In this document: positions 52,358 through 60,969 of the stretch, one piece after another
Position numbering within the stretch: the stretch's first letter is position 1
Layout of the letters: each line of letters begins with the position of its first letter
NCBI RefSeq assembly: GCF_002284565.1
Contig: NZ_NPKI01000012.1
Span: 1-64,000 of the forward strand
DNA from: Mesorhizobium mediterraneum
GTDB lineage: Bacteria; Pseudomonadota; Alphaproteobacteria; Rhizobiales; Rhizobiaceae
Direction: 5' to 3'
DNA length: 64,000 nt
Program-made: the position numbers and the translations under genes
The notes under the pieces: generated by a model
Seen by the model: the letters and a program-made list of their open reading frames with translations, nothing else
Database searches by the model: none
Told to the model about the DNA's origin: nothing

Positions 52358-54049
52358 TTACGGCTGCAGCGTCACCCCGACGAAGATGCTGTGGGCCGTG
52401 TAGTCGCGGCCCTCCAGGTTGCTGGTCTGTTTTTCGGTTCTGGCGCGGGTGGTCAGTCCGGCATACCGGTTCAGCCACCATGTCAGTCCGGCCTCGGCGC
52501 TCAGCGTCAGGTCATGGCCGTCGGACCCGATATAGTCGCGCCAGTCCACGCCGAGAGCTGCGTTCCCGATCAGGTTGGCACGGATTTCCCGCTCGCCGGT
52601 GAGGCGGCCGGAGTAAAGGATGTCGCCGCTTTCGTCGGGAGTTGTCGTGCCCTCGACGGTGGTTTGGCCGGTGAGGCCGATCGTGGTGCCGCGTTCCGGC
52701 GACCATCTGAGGTCGGCGTTCACCGTGGCGCCCGAAATCGCCTCCAGGCGGTCATCGTCGATCGCTTCCCGCAGCCAGCCGGCCGAGAATTCGCCGGCAA
52801 GCTTCTCGCCGAGGTCGAGTTCGGCACCGGCCCGTACGCCAAGCCGTGTCGAGGATCGTTCGAAACCATTGGGGTCGACGCGCAAATCATAGACGCGGCG
52901 GCCGATTTCGACCTCGGTGAAAGGCGTGATGGCGGGAGAAATCTCATAGCCGGTACGCAAGGTGGCGGTATAGAGCGTCGAGTCGCGGGCTTTCTGCGAC
53001 ACCGTTCCGCCCGTCGAAAGCTTGGCGTCGCCATAGATGTCGCGTTCGACCGCGCCGGTCAGTGCAAAGCGCATCTTGCCGGCATCCTTCTCGACCGCGA
53101 GACTGCCGTCAATGGTCTGGCGCACTGGCTGCTCGATGGTGCCTTCGACAACGACCGGCGACGAAGCCGATTCCGGCGCCGCCTCGTAACCGAGCTTGGC
53201 GATGGCGCGCAGATCGTTGTCGAGGTCGACATTGAACGTGCCGTCGACTCGGCCCCGCAACTCCTGAATCTCGTCGCCCGATATGGTCTTGAGAAAAGTG
53301 CCGTAGCCGTCGATGACAGCCGAATTCTCTCGCCAGTCGGAGACGGCATTGAAGCGCAGCGTCGTTTCCGACAGCAGTGCCGGCTTGCCGTCGGCGCTTG
53401 AATCGGCATTCGACGAGGCCGTCAGGCCTTGTTCGAGCGTCGGCCTGATCACGAACGAGCCGAGTTTGATGCCGGTGGCGGCGAACGGGTCGTCCTCGAC
53501 CTTCCTGTCCCGACCTTCGATGGCTTCGGCGCGCTCGGCGCCCGGATCGAGCTCCTGCCTGTCGGCGGAATCAATTGTCACGGCCCGGCGGTTGGTGGCG
53601 TCCTGGTCTGTCCCGGCGGTGTCCGTGTCGTCCGTCGTGGCTGCAGTCGCGGCGGTGGCTTCTGCCTCGGCGGCCTCTGCCTCGTCTTGATCGGCCGCCC
53701 GTTGCGTTGCGCTCGATGGTCGGCGTGGCGGGACGGGAGCGGGCGTTTCCGCAAACGGATCGTCGGTGGCTTCCGGCGGATCGAAAATGCTGCCGGTCGC
53801 GGGCGCCGTGTCATCGTCCTGTACGGCGCCCGGGCTGGCCGGCTGATAGGTGGGCGCCGGCGCATCGCTTTGGGTGGTTGCGCCGGCCTGTGCCGTCTGA
53901 TCCTGGGCGCCGGCCAGAATCGCCGATTCCGAAACCTCGCCGCGCAGCTCGGTTACCTGGGCATAGGGCTGCGCTGGTCGCAGCAAGGCGAAGACGCTGG
54001 TCGCCAGCAGCAAGGCGCAGACCGCCTTGCCGTTTCGTCTTCTTTTCAT
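52358..54049 (-). CDS. Outer-membrane beta-barrel protein with long disordered N-terminal region
   Basis: A 563-residue exported protein. The signal peptide (residues 1-31, ending QPYAQ) is followed by a low-complexity Asp/Ala/Thr/Pro stretch (about 40-185, for example EAEAAEAEATAATAATTDD). From about 195 to the end it consists of alternating short amphipathic strands (GSFVIRPTLEQGLTASSNAD, TGEREIRANLIGNAALGVDW, TAHSIFVGVTL) of the outer-membrane beta-barrel (BBP2-like) type. The start at 54049 gives the signal peptide directly; GTG at 54079 and ATG at 54070 are alternatives. Function unknown; it is divergent from kdsD. Confidence 0.78.
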   Translation of the reverse strand: MKRRRNGKAVCALLLATSVFALLRPAQPYAQVTELRGEVSESAILAGAQDQTAQAGATTQSDAPAPTYQPASPGAVQDDDTAPATGSIFDPPEATDDPFAETPAPVPPRRPSSATQRAADQDEAEAAEAEATAATAATTDDTDTAGTDQDATNRRAVTIDSADRQELDPGAERAEAIEGRDRKVEDDPFAATGIKLGSFVIRPTLEQGLTASSNADSSADGKPALLSETTLRFNAVSDWRENSAVIDGYGTFLKTISGDEIQELRGRVDGTFNVDLDNDLRAIAKLGYEAAPESASSPVVVEGTIEQPVRQTIDGSLAVEKDAGKMRFALTGAVERDIYGDAKLSTGGTVSQKARDSTLYTATLRTGYEISPAITPFTEVEIGRRVYDLRVDPNGFERSSTRLGVRAGAELDLGEKLAGEFSAGWLREAIDDDRLEAISGATVNADLRWSPERGTTIGLTGQTTVEGTTTPDESGDILYSGRLTGEREIRANLIGNAALGVDWRDYIGSDGHDLTLSAEAGLTWWLNRYAGLTTRARTEKQTSNLEGRDYTAHSIFVGVTLQP

Positions 54050-54221
54050 TTCAGGCTGGGCCCCGGACATCGCCACCACTGCTTGCGCGGCGCGCGCGCG
54101 CCATACTTACCGAACCGTAAACGGGGATGGTTAACGGAGGGTTGAGGCGGCGGTTCATCAGCCCGCACTGAATGGCAATTCCGTTGGACAGGCGCATGGC
54201 AAAGCGCTAATCGCATCAGCC

Positions 54222-55223
54222 ATGCATGCGGGATCCCCAGACAAGAAGCGGCTCGACGGGCAAGCTTCGATAGCCTCGGCGCTCAGAACGGTGGCAACCG
54301 AGCAGGCCGGTGTCGCGGCGCTGGCGGCTGCGCTCGAAAACGGATTGGCCGAACCGTTCGCGCGCGCCGTCGACATGGTGTCGCAGATCGAAGGCCGCGT
54401 CATCGTCACCGGCGTCGGCAAGAGCGGTCATATCGGCTCGAAGCTGGCCGCGACACTCGCCTCGACCGGCACACCGGCGTTCTTCGTCCACCCTGCCGAA
54501 GCCAATCACGGCGACCTCGGCATGATCGCCAGGGACGATGCCATCATCGCCATGTCGTGGTCGGGCGAGAGCCTGGAGCTCAAGGGCATCATCGCCTATT
54601 CCAGGCGCTTCTCGATCCCGCTGATCGCGGTCACCGCCGGAGAGAGATCGGCGCTGGCGCGCGAGGCCGATGTTGTGCTTCTGCTGCCGCGCGCGTCGGA
54701 GGCCTGTCCGCATGGCCTGGCGCCGACGACATCGACGCTGCTGCAACTGGTGATCGGCGATGCGCTGGCCATTGCGCTGCTCGAAGCGCGCGGCTTCACG
54801 CCGGATCATTTCCGCACCTTCCATCCCGGCGGGCAACTTGGCGCCAATCTGACGCAGATCCGCGACATCATGCATGTCGGCGACAGGCTGCCGCTGGTGC
54901 CTTCCGGCACCGGAATGCGCGAAGCGATCCTCGAATTGTCGCGCAAGGGGTTTGGCTGCGTGGCGATAACCGCCGAGGACGGTGCGCTGATCGGCATCAT
55001 CACCGACGGCGACATCAGGCGCCACATCGGCAGCAATCTTTTGGCGATGAGCGTCGATCAGGTCATGACCAAGGAGCCGAAGACGGCCGGGCCGGACACG
55101 CTGGTGGCGACGGCGCTGCAGACGATCAACAATTCGGCCATCACCAGCCTGATGGTGGTCGAGGGCAAACGGCCGGTCGGACTTGTCCATCTGCACGACC
55201 TGCTGCGCATCGGCGCGGCCTGA
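54222..55223 (+). CDS. kdsD: Arabinose-5-phosphate isomerase (KdsD/KpsF type)
   Basis: A 333-residue enzyme converting ribulose-5-phosphate to arabinose-5-phosphate, the first step to Kdo for LPS. The SIS domain (about 30-180) has VIVTGVGKSGHIGSKLAATL, FFVHPAEANHGDLGM, SWSGES and the metal/catalytic EACPHGLAPTTST. Two CBS domains follow (about 205-330), with IGIITDGDIRRH. It appears to be transcribed alone, divergent from the beta-barrel gene and convergent with nfeD. Confidence 0.92.
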   Translation: MHAGSPDKKRLDGQASIASALRTVATEQAGVAALAAALENGLAEPFARAVDMVSQIEGRVIVTGVGKSGHIGSKLAATLASTGTPAFFVHPAEANHGDLGMIARDDAIIAMSWSGESLELKGIIAYSRRFSIPLIAVTAGERSALAREADVVLLLPRASEACPHGLAPTTSTLLQLVIGDALAIALLEARGFTPDHFRTFHPGGQLGANLTQIRDIMHVGDRLPLVPSGTGMREAILELSRKGFGCVAITAEDGALIGIITDGDIRRHIGSNLLAMSVDQVMTKEPKTAGPDTLVATALQTINNSAITSLMVVEGKRPVGLVHLHDLLRIGAA

Positions 55224-55270
55224 CAGACATCAGAGTCTGCTTGAAAGTCACTCCGCGGAGATGGGTGGGA

Positions 55271-55741
55271 TCAGCCTTGAACCGCCTCGACCGTCAGCTC
55301 CAGATCGGTATCGGCCGCGCCCGTCACGCGCACCTGCGTGCCGGCCGGCAGATCGGGGCCGGAGACGCGCCATAGCGTGTCGCCAAGCTTTATGCGCCCG
55401 CGCCCGTCCTTGATCGGCTCGGCAAGCGTCGCCATCCTGCCGATCATTTGTGCGCCGCGGCGGTTGAGCAGTGGCTGGTCGGTCGGGTCATGGCGCCCAC
55501 CCACCAGTCTCTTGCCGACATAGGTTGAAACCAGCGACATCGCGAGGAAAGCGAGGACCTGGACCTGCCAGGTCCAGAAACCCGCGTCCCAGATGAGCAG
55601 GGAGACTGCACCGATCAGCAGCGCGGCGATGCCGATCCATAGCATGAAGATGCCCGGCGCGATGACCTCCATTACGAGGAGGACGAAACCGAGAACCATC
55701 CAATTCCAGGGGCCGAGTTCGGAAATGATGCGGTTGAACAT
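55271..55741 (-). CDS. NfeD family membrane protein
   Basis: A 156-residue short NfeD protein. Two to three hydrophobic helices (about 12-75, with MEVIAPGIFMLWIGIAALLIG) precede a C-terminal OB-fold (about 95-155, with GRIKLGDTLWRVSGPDLPAGTQV). NfeD proteins pair with SPFH/stomatin proteins in membrane microdomains; the gene lies ten bases after an SPFH gene on the same strand. Confidence 0.9.
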   Translation of the reverse strand: MFNRIISELGPWNWMVLGFVLLVMEVIAPGIFMLWIGIAALLIGAVSLLIWDAGFWTWQVQVLAFLAMSLVSTYVGKRLVGGRHDPTDQPLLNRRGAQMIGRMATLAEPIKDGRGRIKLGDTLWRVSGPDLPAGTQVRVTGAADTDLELTVEAVQG

Positions 55742-55751
55742 GGGATCGGCC

Positions 55752-56702
55752 TCAGGTCTGGCTGGGGCGAACCACGGGCGGGCGTGAAGCTTGCCGCGCG
55801 CCGCCGGCAGTGCCTTCGCTCCCGAAGATTTCCTTGGCGATTGCGCCGATGCCGCCGAGCGTGCCGATCAGTGATGACGCTTCGATCGGCATCAGCACGA
55901 CCTTGCTGTTTGTGGCAGAGCCGATCTTGGTCAGCGCTTCGGTGTATTTCAGCGCGACGAAATAGTTGAGCGCCTGCACGTCGCCCTTGGAGATCGCTTC
56001 CGACACCACCTGTGTGGCGCGGGCCTCGGCCTCGGCGGAGCGTTCGCGCGCCTCGGCGTCGCGGAAGGCGGCTTCCTTGCGGCCCTCGGCTTCCAGGATC
56101 TGCGACTGCTTGAGGCCTTCGGCGTCGAGGATCTGCGCGCGCTTGTTGCGTTCGGCCATCATCTGGCGACCCATCGATTCAACAAGGTTGGCCGGCGGAT
56201 TGATGTCCTTGATCTCGACGCGGGTGATCTTGATGCCCCAGGGATGTGCCGCCTCGTCGACGACGCGCAGCAAGCGTTCATTGATGGCATCGCGGTTTGA
56301 CAAAAGCTCGTCGAGGTCCATCGAGCCCATCACGGTACGGATGTTGGTCATCGTCAAATTGAGGATGGCGTTCTGCAGCCCGGCGACCTGGTAGGCGGCC
56401 TGTGCGGCGTTGAGCACCTGATAGAACGCGACGCCGTCGACGGCGACGGTGGCGTTGTCGCGGGTGATGATCTCCTGGGTCGGGACGTCGAGCACCTGCT
56501 CCATCATGTTCAACTTGGCGCCGATGCGGTCGACGAACGGCACGATGAGGTTGAGGCCGGGACTCAATGTCTTGGTATAGCGGCCGAAGCGTTCGACGGT
56601 ATAATTGTAGCCTTGCGGGATTGTCCGAATGCCTTTGAAAAGCACGAGCACGACAAGAGCGACAAGAACAAGAAGCGCGATATCGAAACCACTGAAATCC
56701 AT
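55752..56702 (-). CDS. SPFH domain protein (stomatin/QmcA-like)
   Basis: A 316-residue protein with one N-terminal membrane helix (residues 6-24), then an SPFH band-7 domain (about 28-200; [58 protein letters not shown]) and a charged coiled region ([20 protein letters not shown]). It forms oligomeric membrane scaffolds with NfeD and influences protease access. It leads the pair; a family A repeat lies just upstream. Confidence 0.92.
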   Translation of the reverse strand: MDFSGFDIALLVLVALVVLVLFKGIRTIPQGYNYTVERFGRYTKTLSPGLNLIVPFVDRIGAKLNMMEQVLDVPTQEIITRDNATVAVDGVAFYQVLNAAQAAYQVAGLQNAILNLTMTNIRTVMGSMDLDELLSNRDAINERLLRVVDEAAHPWGIKITRVEIKDINPPANLVESMGRQMMAERNKRAQILDAEGLKQSQILEAEGRKEAAFRDAEARERSAEAEARATQVVSEAISKGDVQALNYFVALKYTEALTKIGSATNSKVVLMPIEASSLIGTLGGIGAIAKEIFGSEGTAGGARQASRPPVVRPSQT

Positions 56703-56729
56703 TTGGCTCTCCCTCAGATGCCGAGCACG

Positions 56730-56832
56730 TTAGAGCGACGCGCGTTCACCGGACGCACAAAGTACGCTCTAATTTTTATACCTGCACATCATGCTTCCCA
56801 AAAATCGATTCCGATTTTCGTGCCGATGCGAT
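56730..56832 (+). repeat. Intergenic two-hairpin repeat, family A, copy 2
   Basis: TTAGAGCGACGCGCGTTC to ACGCACAAAGTACGCTCTAA forms the first hairpin, and ATCGATTCCGATTTTCGTGC with ATGCG the second. It matches 9617-9720 over its whole length, with substitutions concentrated in loops. It lies between the SPFH gene and hemH in the upstream region of the former. Confidence 0.85.
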
Positions 56833-56952
56833 AGTCGTTTCCATACAACCGACTTCACCAAACACTTAAGTGTGTTTCAGAAATGTTACAATCAGGTGAT
56901 CGCGGATTGCCGGTGTATAGACAGCCGCGCTAGCTGCGCGATTAAACCCGCT

Positions 56953-58005
56953 TCAGATCCAGCCTGACAGTTCGCGCCGCACCATCGCCTCGATCACCGC
57001 CATGCCCTCGGCACTGTCGTTGAGGCAAGGGATGTGCGCGAACGTCTCGCCGCCGGCGTGATGGAAAGTCTCGGCCGCCTCCCTGGCGATCTCGTCCAGC
57101 GTCTCGATGCAATCGACAGAAAAGCCCGGATTGACGATGGCGATCGATCTCACGCCTTCTCCGGCTAATTTCTCGACCGTCTTGTCGGTGTAGGGCTGCA
57201 GCCATTCCTGCGCACCGAAGCGTGACTGGAAGGTGGTAATCAGCCTCTTCTCATCCCAGCCGAGCTTTTCGCGCAGCAGCCGGGTCGTCTCCAGGCAATG
57301 GGCCTGATAGGGATCGCCCTTATCGGAATAGGGTTTCGGAATGCCGTGATAGGAGGCGATGACCACCTCAGGCTCGAAATCGAGGGTCGCCAGATGGCGC
57401 TCGATCGAACGGGCAAGCGCCTCGATATAGACCGGTTCGGCATAGTAGGGCGGCACGCTGCGGATCGCCGGTGCGCGGCGCATCTTCATCAGCGCGCGAA
57501 ACAACTGGTCGTTGGCGGTCGCGGTCGTGGTCGCGGAATATTGCGGATAGAGCGGAAAAGAGAGAATGCGGTCGCAGCCTTGCGCGACCAGCCCTTTGGC
57601 GACGCTCTCTGTCGAAGGATTGCCGTAACGCATCGCCCAGTCGACGACGACATCGGGCAGGTCGCGCAGCGCTTCGGTCAGCTTTTCGCTCTGGGCGCGG
57701 GTGTAGGTGCGCAGCGGCGACTCGTTGCGCTGCCGGTTCCAGATCCTGGCATAGTTGGCGCCTGACTTCTTCGGCCGCGTGGTGAGAACCAGCCCATAGA
57801 GGATCGGGTACCAGATCGCCTTGTTGAGTTCGATGACGCGCGGATCGGACAGGAATTCCCTGAGATAACGCCACATCGGCTTGAATTCGGTGCCGTCGGG
57901 CGTGCCGAGATTGACCAGTATGACACCGATCCTGCCCGCTCCGACCGGCGGCAGCGGGCCGAGGGCCTTCGCAGCCTTGGGATCGACAGGGTTGGAAAGC
58001 GTCAT
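56953..58005 (-). CDS. hemH: Ferrochelatase
   Basis: A 350-residue enzyme that inserts ferrous iron into protoporphyrin IX, the last step of heme synthesis. VILVNLGTPDGTEF opens the fold. The catalytic histidine is in VVIASYHGIPKPYSDKGDPY, and the conserved glutamate in NPGFSVDCIETLDEIAREA. The ATG at 58005 was preferred because GGAG lies nine bases upstream, over a GTG at 58023 that precedes it. A terminator separates it from the upstream nucleotidase gene on the same strand. Confidence 0.95.
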   Translation of the reverse strand: MTLSNPVDPKAAKALGPLPPVGAGRIGVILVNLGTPDGTEFKPMWRYLREFLSDPRVIELNKAIWYPILYGLVLTTRPKKSGANYARIWNRQRNESPLRTYTRAQSEKLTEALRDLPDVVVDWAMRYGNPSTESVAKGLVAQGCDRILSFPLYPQYSATTTATANDQLFRALMKMRRAPAIRSVPPYYAEPVYIEALARSIERHLATLDFEPEVVIASYHGIPKPYSDKGDPYQAHCLETTRLLREKLGWDEKRLITTFQSRFGAQEWLQPYTDKTVEKLAGEGVRSIAIVNPGFSVDCIETLDEIAREAAETFHHAGGETFAHIPCLNDSAEGMAVIEAMVRRELSGWI

Positions 58006-58102
58006 AAAGGGATCTCCGGACACCGCGCGAAACTAGCGATGCCACGCCGGTTTTCAATGCAGCGTCTGGCCGCACCTTATCTTAACCTCAGGCGGAAAGC
58101 AG

Positions 58103-58133
58103 AAAACCCGCCCGGTTACCCGGACGGGTTTTC
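58103..58133 (-). terminator. Rho-independent terminator of the 5'-nucleotidase gene
   Basis: AAAACCCGCCCGG and CCGGACGGGTTTT pair around a TTAC loop. On the minus strand the single mismatch becomes a G-U pair, and a TTTTCT run follows. It lies 20 bases after the nucleotidase stop. Confidence 0.87.
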
Positions 58134-58151
58134 CGACAATGACGGAAGAAC

Positions 58152-60200
58152 TTAGTTTGCGGCCGGCATAGTCAAGGTTGCGCCGACGGGAAGGCGGCGC
58201 GGTTCGTAGTTCTTGTTGGCGTCGGAGATCGTTTTCCACTTGGCGCCATCGCCATAGGCCTTCTCCGCCAGATCCCAATAGGTATCGCCGGCAACGATCA
58301 CATGGCTGCTTTCGGCCGGTGCGGCCTCGGCTGGCTTGGCCGGTTCCGCTGCAGGAGCCGGTGCCGCAGGCGCTGCCTCGGCTGGTTTTGCGGACTCGGC
58401 AGGTGCCGGCGTTGGCGGGGCGGGTTCCGCCGGGACCCCCGGTGGCGTCGTGGCGATGTCGCTTGAACCCGCCGGGGGTTCGGGCATCGCCGGCTCCGCA
58501 GTTGCGGCTGGAGCCGTTTCTGACGGTTTTGCGGGCTCGGCCGGTGCGGGCGCAGCCTCGGCCGGCTTGGCCGGTTCCGCAGCGGCGGCCACCGCGGCCT
58601 CGGTGATGCGGCCATCGAGCTTCGGCGTATAGGGCCGATGCGCGCTGAGATAATCGGCGACCACCTGTTCGAGGCCCGGACCGTAATCATAGGCGTTCTT
58701 GGCCTTGTCGGCGAACACCTTGTAGCCGTCGCCGCCCTGGCGCACATAGTTGTTGGTGGCGACTAGGTAATCCTTGTCTGGATTGATCGGGGTCCACGCG
58801 CCGCCTTCCATGACCTCGACCGACTTGACGCGCCCGGCATTCGGGGCGGCCGATTTGTCGAATGAATACTTCAGGCCGGCAACCTGCGGGAAGCGTCCGG
58901 CACCGTCCTCGATCTGGCTGAGACCGTTCTCGAGCCCGGCAACCAGATCCTTGCCGGAAATCTGGAAGGTCGCCAATGTGTTCTGGAATGGCAGCACGTT
59001 CAGCACTTCGCCCATGGTGACGGTGCCCTGATCGATCGAGGCGCGCAGACCGCCGCCATTCGAGATGACGATCTCGACGCCCTGGTCCTTGACGCGGTCG
59101 AGGACGGCATCGGAGACGAGGTTGCCCATCTCGCACTCGCGGGTGCGGCAATTCTCACGGCTGCCGTCGATCGCCTTGGTGGTTTCGGCGACCTCCTGGT
59201 TCTTCAACGCCTCGATCGGCGCGCCGAGTTCTTTAATGCGGGCAAGCACGGCGGGATCAGGCGTGATCAACTTGTCGAGGTAGATCGGGTCACCACTGGC
59301 TTGCTTGACGATGCCGTTGTCGTCGAACACGACCTTGAATTCGCCGAGATATTTCGAATAGGACGCCGCCTGGACGACCGGCACTTGGTAGCCGTCCGGA
59401 TTGTCGACCATCGTCGGGTAGGGGCCTTCAGCCTTGGGGTCGGTGTTGGACAGCAGCGAGTGACTGTGGCCGCCGACCACCACGTCGACACCCGGGATCT
59501 TGGCGATGACGTCGCGCTCGCGCTTGTAACCGATATGGGTGACCGCGATGATCTTGTTGACGCCTTCTCCCTTCAGTTTTTCGACCTCTGATGTGATCGA
59601 CTTGACGTCGTCTTCGATCTTGACGTTAGGGCCTGGCGAAGCGAGCTCCGGCGTGTCGTTGGTGACCGCGCCGACGATGCCGATCTTCTGACCGCCGACC
59701 TCGATGACGATCGACGGCTTTACGCGGTCACCGAGTTTGGATTGCGCGTTGGCCTTCACATTGGCGCCGAGCACCGGAATCTGGATCATATCGAGGAACG
59801 GCGCAAGCGCCGCCTCGCCGTCGTCGAACTCGTGATTGCCGACCCCCATGGCGTCGAATTTCATCTGGTTGAGGAATTCGCCTTCGGTCTTGCCCTTGTA
59901 GGTTATGTAGAAGAGCGAGCCCTGGAAATTATCGCCGGCGCTGAGCAGCAGCACGTTCTGGCCTTCCAGCTTCTTGCGCTCCTGGGCGATCGCCGTGATC
60001 AGCCGCGCCGCGCCGCCGATGCAGTCGCCCTTGGTCTCCTCTTCGGCCGAGCAGGTCGATTCATATTTATTGTTGCTTTCGATGCGGCTGTGCCAGTCGT
60101 TGATGTGCAGGATGTTCAGTGTGTAGTCGGCAAAGGACACGCCGGCCGACAGACCAAGCGCGGAGGCCGAAAGGGCGGCAATGGCGGCGATCTTCTTCAT
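58152..60200 (-). CDS. Periplasmic 5'-nucleotidase/2',3'-cyclic phosphodiesterase with C-terminal LysM domain
   Basis: A 682-residue exported metallophosphatase. The signal peptide ends near residue 24 (SFADY). The calcineurin-like domain (about 26-270) has ILHINDWHSR, LSAGDNFQGS, MGVGNHEFDDG, AVTHIGYKRERD and GGHSHSLL. The 5_nucleotid_C domain (about 330-525) has CEMGNLVSDAV, ISNGGGLRASI and YVRQGGDGYKVF. A Pro/Ala/Glu linker (535-630) with repeated AEPAKPAEAAPA joins a LysM module (631-682, SHVIVAGDTYWDLAEKAYGD). It salvages nucleotides; the LysM tail should tether it to peptidoglycan. The ATG at 60200 has GGGGAG six bases upstream. Confidence 0.9.
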   Translation of the reverse strand: MKKIAAIAALSASALGLSAGVSFADYTLNILHINDWHSRIESNNKYESTCSAEEETKGDCIGGAARLITAIAQERKKLEGQNVLLLSAGDNFQGSLFYITYKGKTEGEFLNQMKFDAMGVGNHEFDDGEAALAPFLDMIQIPVLGANVKANAQSKLGDRVKPSIVIEVGGQKIGIVGAVTNDTPELASPGPNVKIEDDVKSITSEVEKLKGEGVNKIIAVTHIGYKRERDVIAKIPGVDVVVGGHSHSLLSNTDPKAEGPYPTMVDNPDGYQVPVVQAASYSKYLGEFKVVFDDNGIVKQASGDPIYLDKLITPDPAVLARIKELGAPIEALKNQEVAETTKAIDGSRENCRTRECEMGNLVSDAVLDRVKDQGVEIVISNGGGLRASIDQGTVTMGEVLNVLPFQNTLATFQISGKDLVAGLENGLSQIEDGAGRFPQVAGLKYSFDKSAAPNAGRVKSVEVMEGGAWTPINPDKDYLVATNNYVRQGGDGYKVFADKAKNAYDYGPGLEQVVADYLSAHRPYTPKLDGRITEAAVAAAAEPAKPAEAAPAPAEPAKPSETAPAATAEPAMPEPPAGSSDIATTPPGVPAEPAPPTPAPAESAKPAEAAPAAPAPAAEPAKPAEAAPAESSHVIVAGDTYWDLAEKAYGDGAKWKTISDANKNYEPRRLPVGATLTMPAAN

Positions 60201-60324
60201 TTTCGTCTCCCCGATGACCTGTTTAACGCCCTTGCTTGACTGCAACATAACAGCCAGCTTTTTTGCCATGTTCACATCGCGTTTCGGCCGATGCAAGCAG
60301 AATCGGGGTCAGCTTTGCCGGCGC

Positions 60325-60353
60325 AAAAAAGACGGCGGCCTGAGGCCGCCGTC
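60325..60353 (-). terminator. Rho-independent terminator of the lipoprotein gene
   Basis: GACGGCGGCC (60331-60340) pairs with GGCCGCCGTC (60344-60353) around TGA. On the minus strand it is followed by TTTTTT. It ends the transcript of the lipoprotein gene at 60380. Confidence 0.9.
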
Positions 60354-60379
60354 CTTTGCAAAAGCAGTTCAGTGTGGGC

Positions 60380-60754
60380 TCAGGTGCGCCGCGTCAGCAC
60401 AAAATTCTGCCCGCTCGCGCTGGTGCAATTGAGCTGCGAGGTGGAGATCAACAAGCAGTTGAAGCTGATGGGCGTCTGGCGGATCAGCGAAGTGCCTTTG
60501 ATCTCGACCGAAGTGCCGCCGGTCATCGTGTAGCTACCGTCGGCAAGTTTCTGGCCGGTGTCGGTCGCGACGGTGTTGAAGCCACCGCCGGCGAAGGTCG
60601 ACAGGCCCGTGCCTTGCGCATCGATCCATGAGCCTTCGACCGGGCTCCGTGCGGCCAATGGCGGCCCGCCCGGGCCGGCGGTGGTGCATGCCGCCAAGGC
60701 GGCAGCGGCCGCGACAATGCCGGCCGAAAGCAGTTTGCGCGCAATCGTCATCAT
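60380..60754 (-). CDS. Omp10-like outer-membrane lipoprotein
   Basis: A 124-residue lipoprotein. The signal peptide has lipobox ALAACTT. The mature domain of about 100 residues has SWIDAQGTGLSTFAGGGFNTVA, SYTMTGGTSVEIKG and ISFNCLLISTSQLNCTSASG, resembling the Omp10-type lipoproteins of Brucella and rhizobia. The start at 60754 follows GGAGAGG by six bases (a second ATG is the next codon). It is monocistronic, with a terminator downstream and a family A repeat upstream. Confidence 0.8.
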   Translation of the reverse strand: MMTIARKLLSAGIVAAAAALAACTTAGPGGPPLAARSPVEGSWIDAQGTGLSTFAGGGFNTVATDTGQKLADGSYTMTGGTSVEIKGTSLIRQTPISFNCLLISTSQLNCTSASGQNFVLTRRT

Positions 60755-60770
60755 CAAGATCCTCTCCTCT

Positions 60771-60871
60771 CGCATCGGCCCGAAAATCGATCCGGTTTTC
60801 GGAACGCACGATGCGCACATTCAAAGCACTAGAGCATACTTTTTGCGCCCAAATGGACGCACGTCGCGCTA
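60771..60871 (-). repeat. Intergenic two-hairpin repeat, family A, copy 3
   Basis: Reverse orientation: CGCATCGGCCCGAAAATCGAT with GGTTTTCGG, then ACGCACGATGCGC, then AGAGCATACTTTTTGCGCC and ATGGACGCACGTCGCGCT. The order of blocks is that of 9617-9720 read backwards. It lies upstream of the lipoprotein gene, immediately before its ribosome site. Confidence 0.8.
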
Positions 60872-60927
60872 GGTCGCCTTCCTTCAATCGCCCGATTTCC
60901 AGGCGATTGCAAGGTAGTGAGGCATCG

Positions 60928-60969
60928 CTATCGAATGAGGATGTTGCACTATCGAACGAGGATGTTGCG
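60928..60969 (-). repeat. 21-bp tandem duplication at the 3' end of hss
   Basis: Two adjacent 21-bp units, CTATCGAATGAGGATGTTGCA and its near-copy at 60949-60969, differ at two positions. On the minus strand each unit encodes (R/C)NIL(V/I)R followed by a TAG stop, so the last seven codons of hss including the stop are duplicated in frame. The second copy lies after the first stop. Confidence 0.9.

Noticed and set aside
58311..58598. The repetitive GC-rich stretch as a possible CRISPR or tandem-repeat locus
   Set aside because: It is in frame and encodes a Pro/Ala linker of the nucleotidase; unit lengths are irregular and there are no spacers.
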